Of a stretch of DNA of 43,716 bases, positions 1 through 7,196 are shown in pieces. The DNA is from Candidatus Termititenax persephonae (GTDB lineage: Bacteria > Margulisbacteria > Termititenacia > Termititenacales > Termititenacaceae), in the NCBI GenBank assembly GCA_003864475.1, contig BGZO01000010.1, forward strand, positions 1-43,716. Reading direction: 5' to 3'. The position numbers and the translations under genes were made by a program. The notes beneath the pieces were generated by a model. It was given only the letters and a program-made list of their open reading frames with translations, had not been told where the DNA came from and ran no database searches. Position 1 is the stretch's first letter, and each line of letters starts with the position of its first letter.

Positions 1-810
1 CCCCGCGCGGATTGTCCCGGCGAAAAAGAAAAAGTACAGGCGGTGCGCGATTATGTTTTGGCGCGGATTGACTGGCCCTGCCGTCTGCAGGCTTTATTCC
101 GGGACGAAAATCTGGGTTGCGACAGGGCAATCACGGAAGCCATTGACTGGTTTTTTCAGCAAGAGGAGCGGGGCATTATTTTGGAAGATGACTGTCTGCC
201 CGCGCTGAGTTTTTTCCGGTTTTGCCGGGAACTTTTGCAAAAATACAAAAACGATTCCCGAATTCAGCATATTGCCGGATATACTTTTATGGATTATGGC
301 CGGGCGCAACCGCGGTACAGCTATGATTTTGTGGGTCTGCCCAATTGCTGGGGCTGGGCGACTTGGCGGCGGGCTTGGGAGCAATACGCTCGGGATATGT
401 CGGGGCTGGCGGAATTCATTGCTTCCCGGAAAATTGATAAAATTTTTCAGCGCACTTTGCCCAAACTGCATTTTTTGCATATATTCAAGAAAATGCGCGA
501 CCCGCGCAAGAGAATTACTTGGGACTACCGCTGGGCATACACTATCATGCAAAATGACGGGATTTGCCTAACGCCTACTAGAAATATGATTACTAATATT
601 GGTTTTGGTCGGGAGGCCACGCACACTGTCCAGAAAAGCCGCAGTATCAATTATAAAAGCTATGAAACCGTATTTCCGTTAAAACATCCGTTGAGAATCC
701 GTCTGAACCGGAAATTGGCTGACGCTCTGGATACAGATATTAAGCGTCCTTTTCTGGCTTTGCGCAATGCCTTGCTTAATAAAATCAAGCGCGGTATAAA
801 AATTAAGTAG
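1..810 (+). CDS. glycosyltransferase-like protein, 5' end cut by window
   Basis: The reading frame is open from base 1. A GTG at 43 is possible, but residues before it (EKEKVQAVRDY) fit the same fold, so the true start lies outside the window. The run NLGCDRAITEAIDWFF followed by GIILEDDCLP is the donor-sugar/metal-binding EDD (DxD-like) region of GT-A type nucleotide-diphospho-sugar transferases. The C-terminus is basic (KIKRGIKIK), consistent with membrane-peripheral location. It heads a run of five transferase genes, so a role in building a surface glycan is likely. The sugar transferred cannot be told from sequence. Family call is firm; substrate unknown. Confidence 0.75.
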   Translation, partial: PRADCPGEKEKVQAVRDYVLARIDWPCRLQALFRDENLGCDRAITEAIDWFFQQEERGIILEDDCLPALSFFRFCRELLQKYKNDSRIQHIAGYTFMDYGRAQPRYSYDFVGLPNCWGWATWRRAWEQYARDMSGLAEFIASRKIDKIFQRTLPKLHFLHIFKKMRDPRKRITWDYRWAYTIMQNDGICLTPTRNMITNIGFGREATHTVQKSRSINYKSYETVFPLKHPLRIRLNRKLADALDTDIKRPFLALRNALLNKIKRGIKIK

Positions 811-967
811 GTTACAATAAAACCGTAACTTAATTAGGAGAGTTCAATGAACGCCGCTCTGTAAAAACTAAAAAGGTGGCATTAACGCAGGACCAACCCT
901 TTTGTATAGCCACCCATCATGATTTAAAAAGTATAGTATATTTAATTGAAAAAGCAAGGAGCAATAA
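811..967 (+). other. intergenic leader with 5-codon mini-ORF
   Basis: This 157-base gap holds a good Shine-Dalgarno (AGGAGAG, 836-842) placed correctly before an ATG at 847, but the frame stops after five codons (MNAAL, 847-864). It may be the relic start of a gene lost by recombination, or a leader peptide. It is followed by a hairpin (875-914), an AT-rich stretch (TATAGTATATTT near 931-942) that could be a -10 region, and the SD AAGGAGC for the next gene. Function is inferred only. Confidence 0.35.
875..914 (+). other. RNA hairpin upstream of glycosyltransferase gene
   Basis: GGTGGC (875-880) pairs perfectly with GCCACC (909-914). An alternative, mutually exclusive pairing is AAAAGG (871-876) with CCTTTT (898-903). 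The switch-like arrangement directly behind the mini-ORF resembles an attenuator, but there is no U-tract after the outer stem and no known riboswitch consensus. Could also be a transcript-end structure of the upstream gene. Confidence 0.3.
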
Positions 968-1759
968 ATGTTTGTTTATTACCGTCTCTCTGATAAAAGC
1001 CATTGCCAGACAAAATTAGCTTATGCCACGAAAAAGAACTGTCTGTTGAACGCTCTGCGAGAATTTGGCCGGGACGATTTCTATGTTATCGCCGATAATT
1101 GTCAGCCGGAAACCATACAATTTATCCGCCAGCTGGGAGTGAACTTTGAGGAAACTAAGCTGGGCAATTCGGGGTCTTTTGCCTATATGCTGGATTTGAT
1201 TTTTCAGCGCCGCCCAGCAGACGAATTGGTTTATTTATTGGAAGACGATTATTTGCATCGCCCCGGAAGTAAACAGGTTCTGGCTGAAGGCTTAAAGATT
1301 GCTGATTATGTAACTCTCTATGACCATCCCGATAAGTATCGGGACAGCACCGGAAATCCCTTTGAGGTCGGTGGCCGACAAAAAACAAGATTGTCTCTCA
1401 CGCCCAGCGCGCATTGGCGCGAGACAAACTCGACCACGATGACTTTTGCCTGCGCGGTTAAGACTTTATACGCTGACCGTAAAATTTGGCGCAGATACCT
1501 TAAAACAAATATCCCCCAAGATTTTTATGCATTTACCACTCTTACGCAGAATAATTTTGGTGATTTATGCCGCATCTTCGTGTGTTTTCTTAGACGCTGG
1601 AAAAAACGTTATTTATTTACGGCTTTAATTTTGTTGCGAAACTTGTTGTCCTTTAGGAAAATGCGCAAATTGATTTCTCCGCTTCCAGGCTACGCCACGC
1701 ACGCCGAGAAAGAATTACTCGCCCCGCTGATTGCTTGGGAAAAACTCACGGGAGCGTAA
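968..1759 (+). CDS. glycosyltransferase with LEDDY motif
   Basis: 263 residues, ATG preceded by AAGGAGCAATAA. The N-terminal half has a GT-A like alternation (FYVIADNC, then LGNSGSFAYMLDL), with the acidic motif VYLLEDDYLH at about residues 92-101 serving as the DxD-type donor/metal site. The C-terminal third is basic and hydrophobic (RRWKKRYLFTALILLRNLL), probably a membrane-contact helix. It is a different subfamily from the neighbouring transferases. Its 3' end overlaps the converging gene at 1746-2547 by 14 bases. Likely adds a sugar to the surface polysaccharide; acceptor and donor unknown. Confidence 0.7.
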   Translation: MFVYYRLSDKSHCQTKLAYATKKNCLLNALREFGRDDFYVIADNCQPETIQFIRQLGVNFEETKLGNSGSFAYMLDLIFQRRPADELVYLLEDDYLHRPGSKQVLAEGLKIADYVTLYDHPDKYRDSTGNPFEVGGRQKTRLSLTPSAHWRETNSTTMTFACAVKTLYADRKIWRRYLKTNIPQDFYAFTTLTQNNFGDLCRIFVCFLRRWKKRYLFTALILLRNLLSFRKMRKLISPLPGYATHAEKELLAPLIAWEKLTGA

Positions 1760-2547
1760 TATATTTTTGCCAAAAATCATAAAATTTATCCCAAGCATGA
1801 CAGCCAAATGGTAGCCTCCGCTGATTTAACTCATATAAATAAGTAGGATGGGTATCAAAAGAAAATTGACTGGCCAGTTTAGGCGGCGCTAATCTGCCGT
1901 GTTTGGCAATAATTCGGCTCCAGATGACATCCTCATTGAATTTTGACCTCCAGGCAAAACGCCAGATTTTCCAAAGCGGGTAGAAGAAACCTCGCAAAAT
2001 TTTGGGCAACCGACAATAAGCGGAATTGAGTTGATTGATTAGAATGATTATTTTAGGTACACGGCTGGTCAATTCCAAGAATGTTTTTGTTTTGCGCAGG
2101 GAGAAGCCGCCATTTCCCACCGTGAGTACCCCCCCCCCCCCCCCCCCGAATAAATGTAGTCCAAGGAGCCCCAATATAGTCATAATTTTGCTGGCACCAG
2201 AAAGCCAACTGATTGTCAAAAACATAGGCATCTAGCTGGTGAATTAAAATATAATCGAAAAGCTTAAATCTTTGATAAAATTCCGAAGAAAACAGCAAGA
2301 GATTATAATTATAGAGACTGGCAAAATAAGCCGCGGCGAAATACAGATAGCTTGTCTTTTGCGGAGATTGCTCACAAATTTTTTCGTAAACAGAACAATT
2401 TAAATCTGGATGTGTTATAAAAATAACCGGGTAATTGCTTAAAATATTCAAGCAACGTTTTAGAGAGGCAATTTCAGTTTGGCTTAGGGCGGCTTTATAA
2501 ATCGGGATTACTACACAACAAGTTGAACTCATAGCCAATTTTAGCAT
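1746..2547 (-). pseudogene. DUF5672-type glycosyltransferase, frame broken at homopolymer (phase OFF)
   Basis: Two overlapping reverse-strand frames encode the two halves of one protein. The N-terminal half (from ATG at 2547, or a second ATG at 2532) reads CCVVIPIYK ... HQLDAYVFDN ... YDYIGAPW. The C-terminal half reads VGNGGFSLRKTK ... FNEDVIWSR ... LPFGCHAW. These blocks occur in this order in DUF5672 proteins. The frames meet exactly at a 19-base G run (coding strand). Removing one G (18) or adding two (21) joins them into about 266 residues with six glycines between the halves. An SD (AGGAG) lies 18 bases before the first ATG, so the start is not certain. Every core motif is intact, which argues for a reversible switch rather than decay. 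It is the only reverse-strand gene in the polysaccharide cluster. Confidence 0.75.
2129..2147. repeat. 19-base homopolymer (C on + strand, G in coding strand)
   Basis: Nineteen consecutive C residues, the longest homopolymer noticed in the window. It lies inside the coding region of the DUF5672-type gene. Tracts of this length slip during replication and are the usual mechanism of contingency-locus phase variation. The length given is as assembled; tracts like this are also error-prone in sequencing. Confidence 0.95.
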
Positions 2548-2634
2548 ATAATTTATGGGGATTATCTCCTGAATTTGTTTAGCTACTCAGCCTGATTTTA
2601 AGGATTTTATTGAAAAAGTAAGGAGCAAAAATAA

Positions 2635-3462
2635 ATGCCAATCCCTAAAAAAATCCACTATTGCTGGCTGAGCGGCGACCCGTTGCCGGAAGATTTGCAA
2701 AAATGCCTGCGCACTTGGCAGGCTAAAATGCCGGATTATGAACTGGTCTTGTGGGATAAAAATAAGTTTGCCGTGGACTCCGTGCCTTATGTCGCCGAGG
2801 CCTGCCGGGTCAAGAAATGGGCTTTCGCCGCCGATTATATCCGGCTTCATGCCCTCCATGCCGAAGGCGGGATTTATCTGGACAGCGACGTGGTGGTATG
2901 CAAAAGTTTTGATAATTTCTTGAACTATGGCTTTTTTTCCGCGCTGGAGTATGTGCCAAATGTGGCGGAAAAGCGGGCGACCCGGCGGCTTTTAAATGCC
3001 GATGGCTCGTTGAAAAAAGAGGGGATATATATGGTGCCGGGCTTGGGCATCCAGGCTGCTATCATGGGAGCGCAAAAAGGGCATCCCTACCTGCGAGACT
3101 GCCTGTCCTGGTACGAAAAACAGCATTTTATCCTGCCGGACGGCAGCTACAACACCAAACTGATTGCGCCCACTATTTACGCGGCCATGGCTATTAAGTA
3201 TGGTTTTCGTTTTGTCCGGGAAACGCAGTATTTGGCAGAAAATATGGTCATTTTAGCGCCAAATATTTTAGCGTCCAACAGCTATAAACTCTTGAGTCAA
3301 GATACTTATGCGGTGCATGTCTGCCAGGGCAGTTGGCTGACTAAAAATCCTCTGCTTAGTTATTTGCGCCGAAGCAATTTGCTAAGGAAAATACTGGGCA
3401 AAATGCCGCTCTTGAGCATTGACGAGATTATTCAAGGGGATTTCCGGCAGGGGCAACAATAA
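2635..3462 (+). CDS. GT32-like capsular glycosyltransferase, copy 1
   Basis: 275 residues. Opening IPKKIHYCWLSGDPLP, then LVLWDKNKF, AFAADYIRLHALHAEGGI and the DxD motif GGIYLDSDVV (about residues 77-86) match the sugar-binding-DXD family (Gly_transf_sug, OCH1/GT32 type). Members transfer hexoses onto capsule, LPS or teichoic chains. SD AAGGAGC precedes ATG by nine bases. The leader (ATTGAAAAAGTAAGGAGC) is nearly the same as that of the gene at 968. The stop codon directly abuts the ATG of copy 2. Confidence 0.8.
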   Translation: MPIPKKIHYCWLSGDPLPEDLQKCLRTWQAKMPDYELVLWDKNKFAVDSVPYVAEACRVKKWAFAADYIRLHALHAEGGIYLDSDVVVCKSFDNFLNYGFFSALEYVPNVAEKRATRRLLNADGSLKKEGIYMVPGLGIQAAIMGAQKGHPYLRDCLSWYEKQHFILPDGSYNTKLIAPTIYAAMAIKYGFRFVRETQYLAENMVILAPNILASNSYKLLSQDTYAVHVCQGSWLTKNPLLSYLRRSNLLRKILGKMPLLSIDEIIQGDFRQGQQ

Positions 3463-4281
3463 ATGCCAATCCCTAAAAAAATCCACTATTGCTGGCTGAG
3501 CGGCGACCCGCTGCCGGAAGATTTGCAAAAATGCCTGCGCACTTGGCAGGCCAAAATGCCGGATTATGAACTGGTCTTGTGGGATAAAAATAAGTTTGCC
3601 GTGGACTCCGTGCCTTATGTCGCCGAGGCCTGCCGGGCCAAGAAATGGGCTTTTGCCGCCGATTATATTCGGCTCTATGCGCTCTATACCGAGGGCGGGA
3701 TTTATCTGGACAGCGACGTGGTGGTATGCAAAAGTTTTACCGAGTTTCTTGTTTATGATTTTTTTACGGCGGTTGAATATATTCCCGGTATCGCGCGGAA
3801 GCCTTTGACCCGCCAGTTGCTTAACGCGGACGGTTCTCTGAAAAACGAAAAATTTTGCGCTGTGCCGGGCATCGGGATTCAGGCGGCTATCATGGGGGCG
3901 CAAAAAGGGCATCCCTACCTGCGAGACTGCCTGTCCTGGTACGAAAAACAGCATTTTATCCTGCCGGACGGCAGTTACAACACCAAGTTGATTGCCCCCA
4001 ATATTTATGCCGCAGTGGCGGTCCGTTACGGCTTCCGTTATCGCGATGAGCGGCAAAACTTAAAAGAAAATATGGTCATTTTTCCCTCCAGCGTTTTTGC
4101 TATTAATAACGGTACCCTTATCCTCGACCAAACCTATGCCGTCCATTATAGTTATGACAGTTGGCGTTCAGTTTGGTATAAGTTTTTTATGAAGCTGGCG
4201 GCAAAAAACAACTTTGTCCGGCGGCTGTTGGGCAAGAGACCTTTAAAAACCATCGACGAGATTATTCAAGGGGATTTTTGA
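3463..4281 (+). CDS. GT32-like capsular glycosyltransferase, copy 2
   Basis: 272 residues, starting on the base after the stop of copy 1. The first ~95 residues and a central block (about 137-174, beginning AIMGAQKGHPYLRD) are almost identical to copy 1 even in DNA. The stretch between them and the C-terminal third diverge. The DxD motif GGIYLDSDVV is kept, so both copies should be active. The divergent parts probably set acceptor or donor specificity. SD is weak (GGGGCAACAATAA within the end of copy 1), suggesting translational coupling. Confidence 0.8.
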   Translation: MPIPKKIHYCWLSGDPLPEDLQKCLRTWQAKMPDYELVLWDKNKFAVDSVPYVAEACRAKKWAFAADYIRLYALYTEGGIYLDSDVVVCKSFTEFLVYDFFTAVEYIPGIARKPLTRQLLNADGSLKNEKFCAVPGIGIQAAIMGAQKGHPYLRDCLSWYEKQHFILPDGSYNTKLIAPNIYAAVAVRYGFRYRDERQNLKENMVIFPSSVFAINNGTLILDQTYAVHYSYDSWRSVWYKFFMKLAAKNNFVRRLLGKRPLKTIDEIIQGDF

Positions 4282-4292
4282 AAATTTTGAAA

Positions 4293-4330
4293 ACGCTGTA
4301 CGCCTTATAGCAAGCGTGTTATCATAAGGC
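4293..4330 (+). promoter_or_regulatory. possible H-type pseudoknot before O-antigen ligase gene
   Basis: ACGCT (4293-4297) can pair with AGCGT (4313-4317), and GCCTTAT (4302-4308) with ATAAGGC (4324-4330). The two stems interleave (a-b-a'-b'), the topology of a pseudoknot. The structure sits between the stop of copy 2 and the SD (GGGGGT) of the next gene, 14 bases before its ATG, where it could affect translation. The seven-pair stem alone could be a simple hairpin. Confidence 0.35.
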
Positions 4331-4344
4331 TTGGGGGTATTCAC

Positions 4345-6273
4345 ATGCTGAACGCGGGTCTCTATATTTTACAGATTGCCGTTTGCCTCATGCTGGTAAT
4401 TGATTTTCTTTATTGGAAATATTCGGGGGTTAAAGATTTTTGGGATAAGCTGCTGGGCTTGGCTTTCCTCAACATTGCGGTCGGCACGCCGATTATCTTC
4501 ACGTCGCTGACGCGTTCAGTTTTCGAGGTTTCCAAACTCTTAAATGTCCGCCTCGCGCTGATTTGGGTGGCGGCAATCATCCTGCTCCGTGCCATTATCA
4601 AACAAGAAAAACTGCACTTCAGCAAGACAGCGCTCAATTGGCCGATACTGGCTTTCGTGGTGGTAAATCTATTTTCAGCGTTTTGGTCGAGCAATCATTA
4701 CATCGCCATCCTTGGTGCGTATGACCGCTGGGAAGGCCTGATTACTGAGTTGAATTATCTATTGCTGATTTTCTTTTACATCAATTATGTGCGCGACAGC
4801 CGGACGATTTTTTGGATTCTGGGCGCGTTGATATTTGGCACCATCGCCTCATCGATATACGGGGTTTTTCAGGCCATGCAGCTGGATTTTATGCGCTGGT
4901 CAGTTGACCCCACGGCGCGGGTTTTTGCTTGTATCAATAATCCCGTGCATTTTGCCCCTTATGTCGTGATGCACATACCGCTCATCATCGGCGTGGTCTT
5001 TTATTTTATCCGCAAATACAAATTAAGTTTCGCCGGGACGGCGCGCAACACGGAGCGGCTGGCTGTGGGCGGGTTTGCTATCCAGAGACAGGTTCTGGGT
5101 TGGGGGCTGTTGTTGCTGGGGATACTGGCCATCTTTCTCATTCACTTGACGGGTAATTATTATTCTTTTGGGCGGGCCACTTGGATTGGTTTTTCGCTGT
5201 CTATCACGCTGTGCCTGGCTCTGCTACTCGGGCGCGACCAAAAGGCCATTGGCCAAGACCTGCTTTTTGTCGGCTACGGTTGTTTTCTTTTCAACGCCGG
5301 GGAAGTTTTTAAAATCTGGACTTTGCATGTGTTCCTAAAATATTTTCTCATTTTGGCTTTGGCCGTGTATTTGGTATATATTCTTTATCATGTTTGCACC
5401 CGCCAAAACTGGCTGAAATTGCTGATGTACAGCGTGGTCGTGCTGTACGGCGGTTATATGCAGTTTGCCTCTGTTGATTTAAGGGCGGTCTGTATTTCCG
5501 CGGCGGTTCTGATTTTGCTGGGTCTGTGGATTTACCGTAATTTCCCCAATAATTTGGAGCGGGTGTTTTTGCTGAGTGTTTTAACTATGCTGACTGCCGT
5601 GGTGGTATTGCCGTCGTTTTCTAATCTGTATTATGCGCAGGTCATCAAAAATACACTGGCCAAGCAGGGCGTGAAAAATCTGAACGACCCCCAGCATGCC
5701 AGCTTGATTTTAAGTGAAGTGGGACGCTTGCAGGCGGAGAAGAAAATTTCCGCGCAGGCCAGCAATGTGTTTTTCCGCACCCAGACCTACGCCGAAGCTT
5801 TTAATAAAGGCACGGCGCGTACCTCGATGTGGAAGACTGGCGCACAGATGTGGCAGGACGCGCCGCTGGTAGGGCAGGGACCGGGCATGATTAAGGAAAT
5901 GTACCCCAAGTACCGCCGCGAGGATTACGGACGCTTGGAAGGTGGACAGCATTACACGCCGGACAAATTGCACAATGATTACGTGAATATGCTGGCGACA
6001 CGCGGGGCTTTAGGCTTTGCCGTTTATTATCTCTGGTTACTGCCGGTCGGTTTTTTTATCATGCTCCGCCAAATCTGGCGCAAGGGTTTTACGCCCGGCA
6101 ATTATATTCTGCTGGGTTTGTTCAGCGGACTATTTGTCTATCTGGGGCAGGTGCTTTTCAATTTTGGCGTGGTGGCGACGCGCGTGATTTTTTATGAATT
6201 TTTCTGCCTAGCCATCTGCATCGCCTTGTACAATCCTTTTGACGAGGCGGAAACTGCAACATGCACTGCCTGA
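4345..6273 (+). CDS. O-antigen ligase / polymerase-like membrane protein
   Basis: 642 residues with roughly a dozen hydrophobic helices and a large hydrophilic loop late in the protein (about residues 445-550). That loop contains VGQGPGM and a later HNDYVNMLATRG. This layout and the HN(D/E) motif are typical of the O-antigen ligase family (Wzy_C / WaaL), inner-membrane enzymes that polymerise glycan or transfer it from undecaprenyl diphosphate to lipid A or protein. At ~640 residues it is longer than classical WaaL (~400) and nearer to protein-glycosylating ligases. SD TTGGGGGT. The last 13 bases overlap the next gene, indicating coupling. Confidence 0.8.
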   Translation: MLNAGLYILQIAVCLMLVIDFLYWKYSGVKDFWDKLLGLAFLNIAVGTPIIFTSLTRSVFEVSKLLNVRLALIWVAAIILLRAIIKQEKLHFSKTALNWPILAFVVVNLFSAFWSSNHYIAILGAYDRWEGLITELNYLLLIFFYINYVRDSRTIFWILGALIFGTIASSIYGVFQAMQLDFMRWSVDPTARVFACINNPVHFAPYVVMHIPLIIGVVFYFIRKYKLSFAGTARNTERLAVGGFAIQRQVLGWGLLLLGILAIFLIHLTGNYYSFGRATWIGFSLSITLCLALLLGRDQKAIGQDLLFVGYGCFLFNAGEVFKIWTLHVFLKYFLILALAVYLVYILYHVCTRQNWLKLLMYSVVVLYGGYMQFASVDLRAVCISAAVLILLGLWIYRNFPNNLERVFLLSVLTMLTAVVVLPSFSNLYYAQVIKNTLAKQGVKNLNDPQHASLILSEVGRLQAEKKISAQASNVFFRTQTYAEAFNKGTARTSMWKTGAQMWQDAPLVGQGPGMIKEMYPKYRREDYGRLEGGQHYTPDKLHNDYVNMLATRGALGFAVYYLWLLPVGFFIMLRQIWRKGFTPGNYILLGLFSGLFVYLGQVLFNFGVVATRVIFYEFFCLAICIALYNPFDEAETATCTA

Positions 6274-7196
6274 TTATCGATGTGCGGGCGGGACGGGCGG
6301 AGCTGATGCCTTACCGCGAACTGCCCGGACAGGATATTTTGGTTTACCAAATTAGTCTTCTGCGCCGCGCTGGTTTCAAGGATATCACCGTGCTGTCTGA
6401 TTTTATCGCTGAGGATTTTCGACAGGCTGGCATCACTTATTATGCCTGTCCCCGTCCGCCCAAGTATGCTTTTTTGAAACGTGTCCTGAATGACCAGCCT
6501 TTCCTGCTGCTTAACGGTCCCGCGCTGACCGATTATCCGCTGAACAAATTGGCGGAGGCCTATCAGGCGGACAAACCCGACGTGCTTTGTTTGACTGGCG
6601 GCGGTCTGCTGGGCGAGACTTTTTATGTCGAGCCGACTGCCGGGACGAGCGAGATTGCCGCGCAGATTTATATTATCAACCCGCTCTTGTTGACCTATTA
6701 TTATCATGAATATTTTGAGACCGGGCTTTTCTTGACAGAAATGCTCAAGCATCGGCGGATTATCAAATGCTGTTCCCACAAGGGCTGGAGCGAGTGTGTG
6801 AATAATTATCCCGCTTATCTCCGTGCCGCCCATTATCTCTTGGGCTGCGGGGCCGTGCCAGGGTCGCCGATTAATAATCTTTATTACGGCAAAAAATGCG
6901 AGGTGGATTTTACGGCAGACTTGGGCGGACGGTTGTTCTTCGGCGACAATTGTCAGGTGGGCGCGCAGAGCCGCCTGCAAGATTCCCTGCTGCTGGGGCA
7001 AAATACCCTCGGCGGCGGAGTGCGCCTGACCAATTGTCTGTTGCAAAAATATGTTACAATTGGCAATAACTGCGTTCTGGAAAATTGTCTGATTGGCGAG
7101 CGGAGCGTCATTGGGGACAATGTGCGTTTGACTGATTTTGTGCTGGCTCCGCGCAGCGTTATCAAGTCTGGCTCAGGGGGAGGGCATGGACACTAA
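6261..7196 (+). CDS. nucleotidyltransferase-like protein with left-handed beta-helix
   Basis: 311 residues. The N-terminal ~190 residues follow the layout of sugar-phosphate nucleotidyltransferases (LIIDVRAGRAELMPYRELPG, then IQLLR-type helix, FLLLNGPALTDYPL in place of the usual GD metal loop). However, the G-G-x-G-T-R nucleotide loop is missing, so catalysis is doubtful. Residues ~205-305 are hexapeptide repeats (VTIGNNCVLENCLIGERSV style) that form a left-handed beta-helix, as in GlmU or GDP-mannose pyrophosphorylases. It overlaps both neighbours (13 and 11 bases). A regulatory subunit or a diverged acyl/nucleotidyl enzyme is possible. Confidence 0.65.
   Translation: MHCLIIDVRAGRAELMPYRELPGQDILVYQISLLRRAGFKDITVLSDFIAEDFRQAGITYYACPRPPKYAFLKRVLNDQPFLLLNGPALTDYPLNKLAEAYQADKPDVLCLTGGGLLGETFYVEPTAGTSEIAAQIYIINPLLLTYYYHEYFETGLFLTEMLKHRRIIKCCSHKGWSECVNNYPAYLRAAHYLLGCGAVPGSPINNLYYGKKCEVDFTADLGGRLFFGDNCQVGAQSRLQDSLLLGQNTLGGGVRLTNCLLQKYVTIGNNCVLENCLIGERSVIGDNVRLTDFVLAPRSVIKSGSGGGHGH

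Noticed and set aside
870-920. T-box riboswitch
   Set aside because: The AGGTGGCATTAACGC stretch only loosely resembles the T-box core, there is no specifier stem or terminator, and the downstream gene is not an amino-acid gene.
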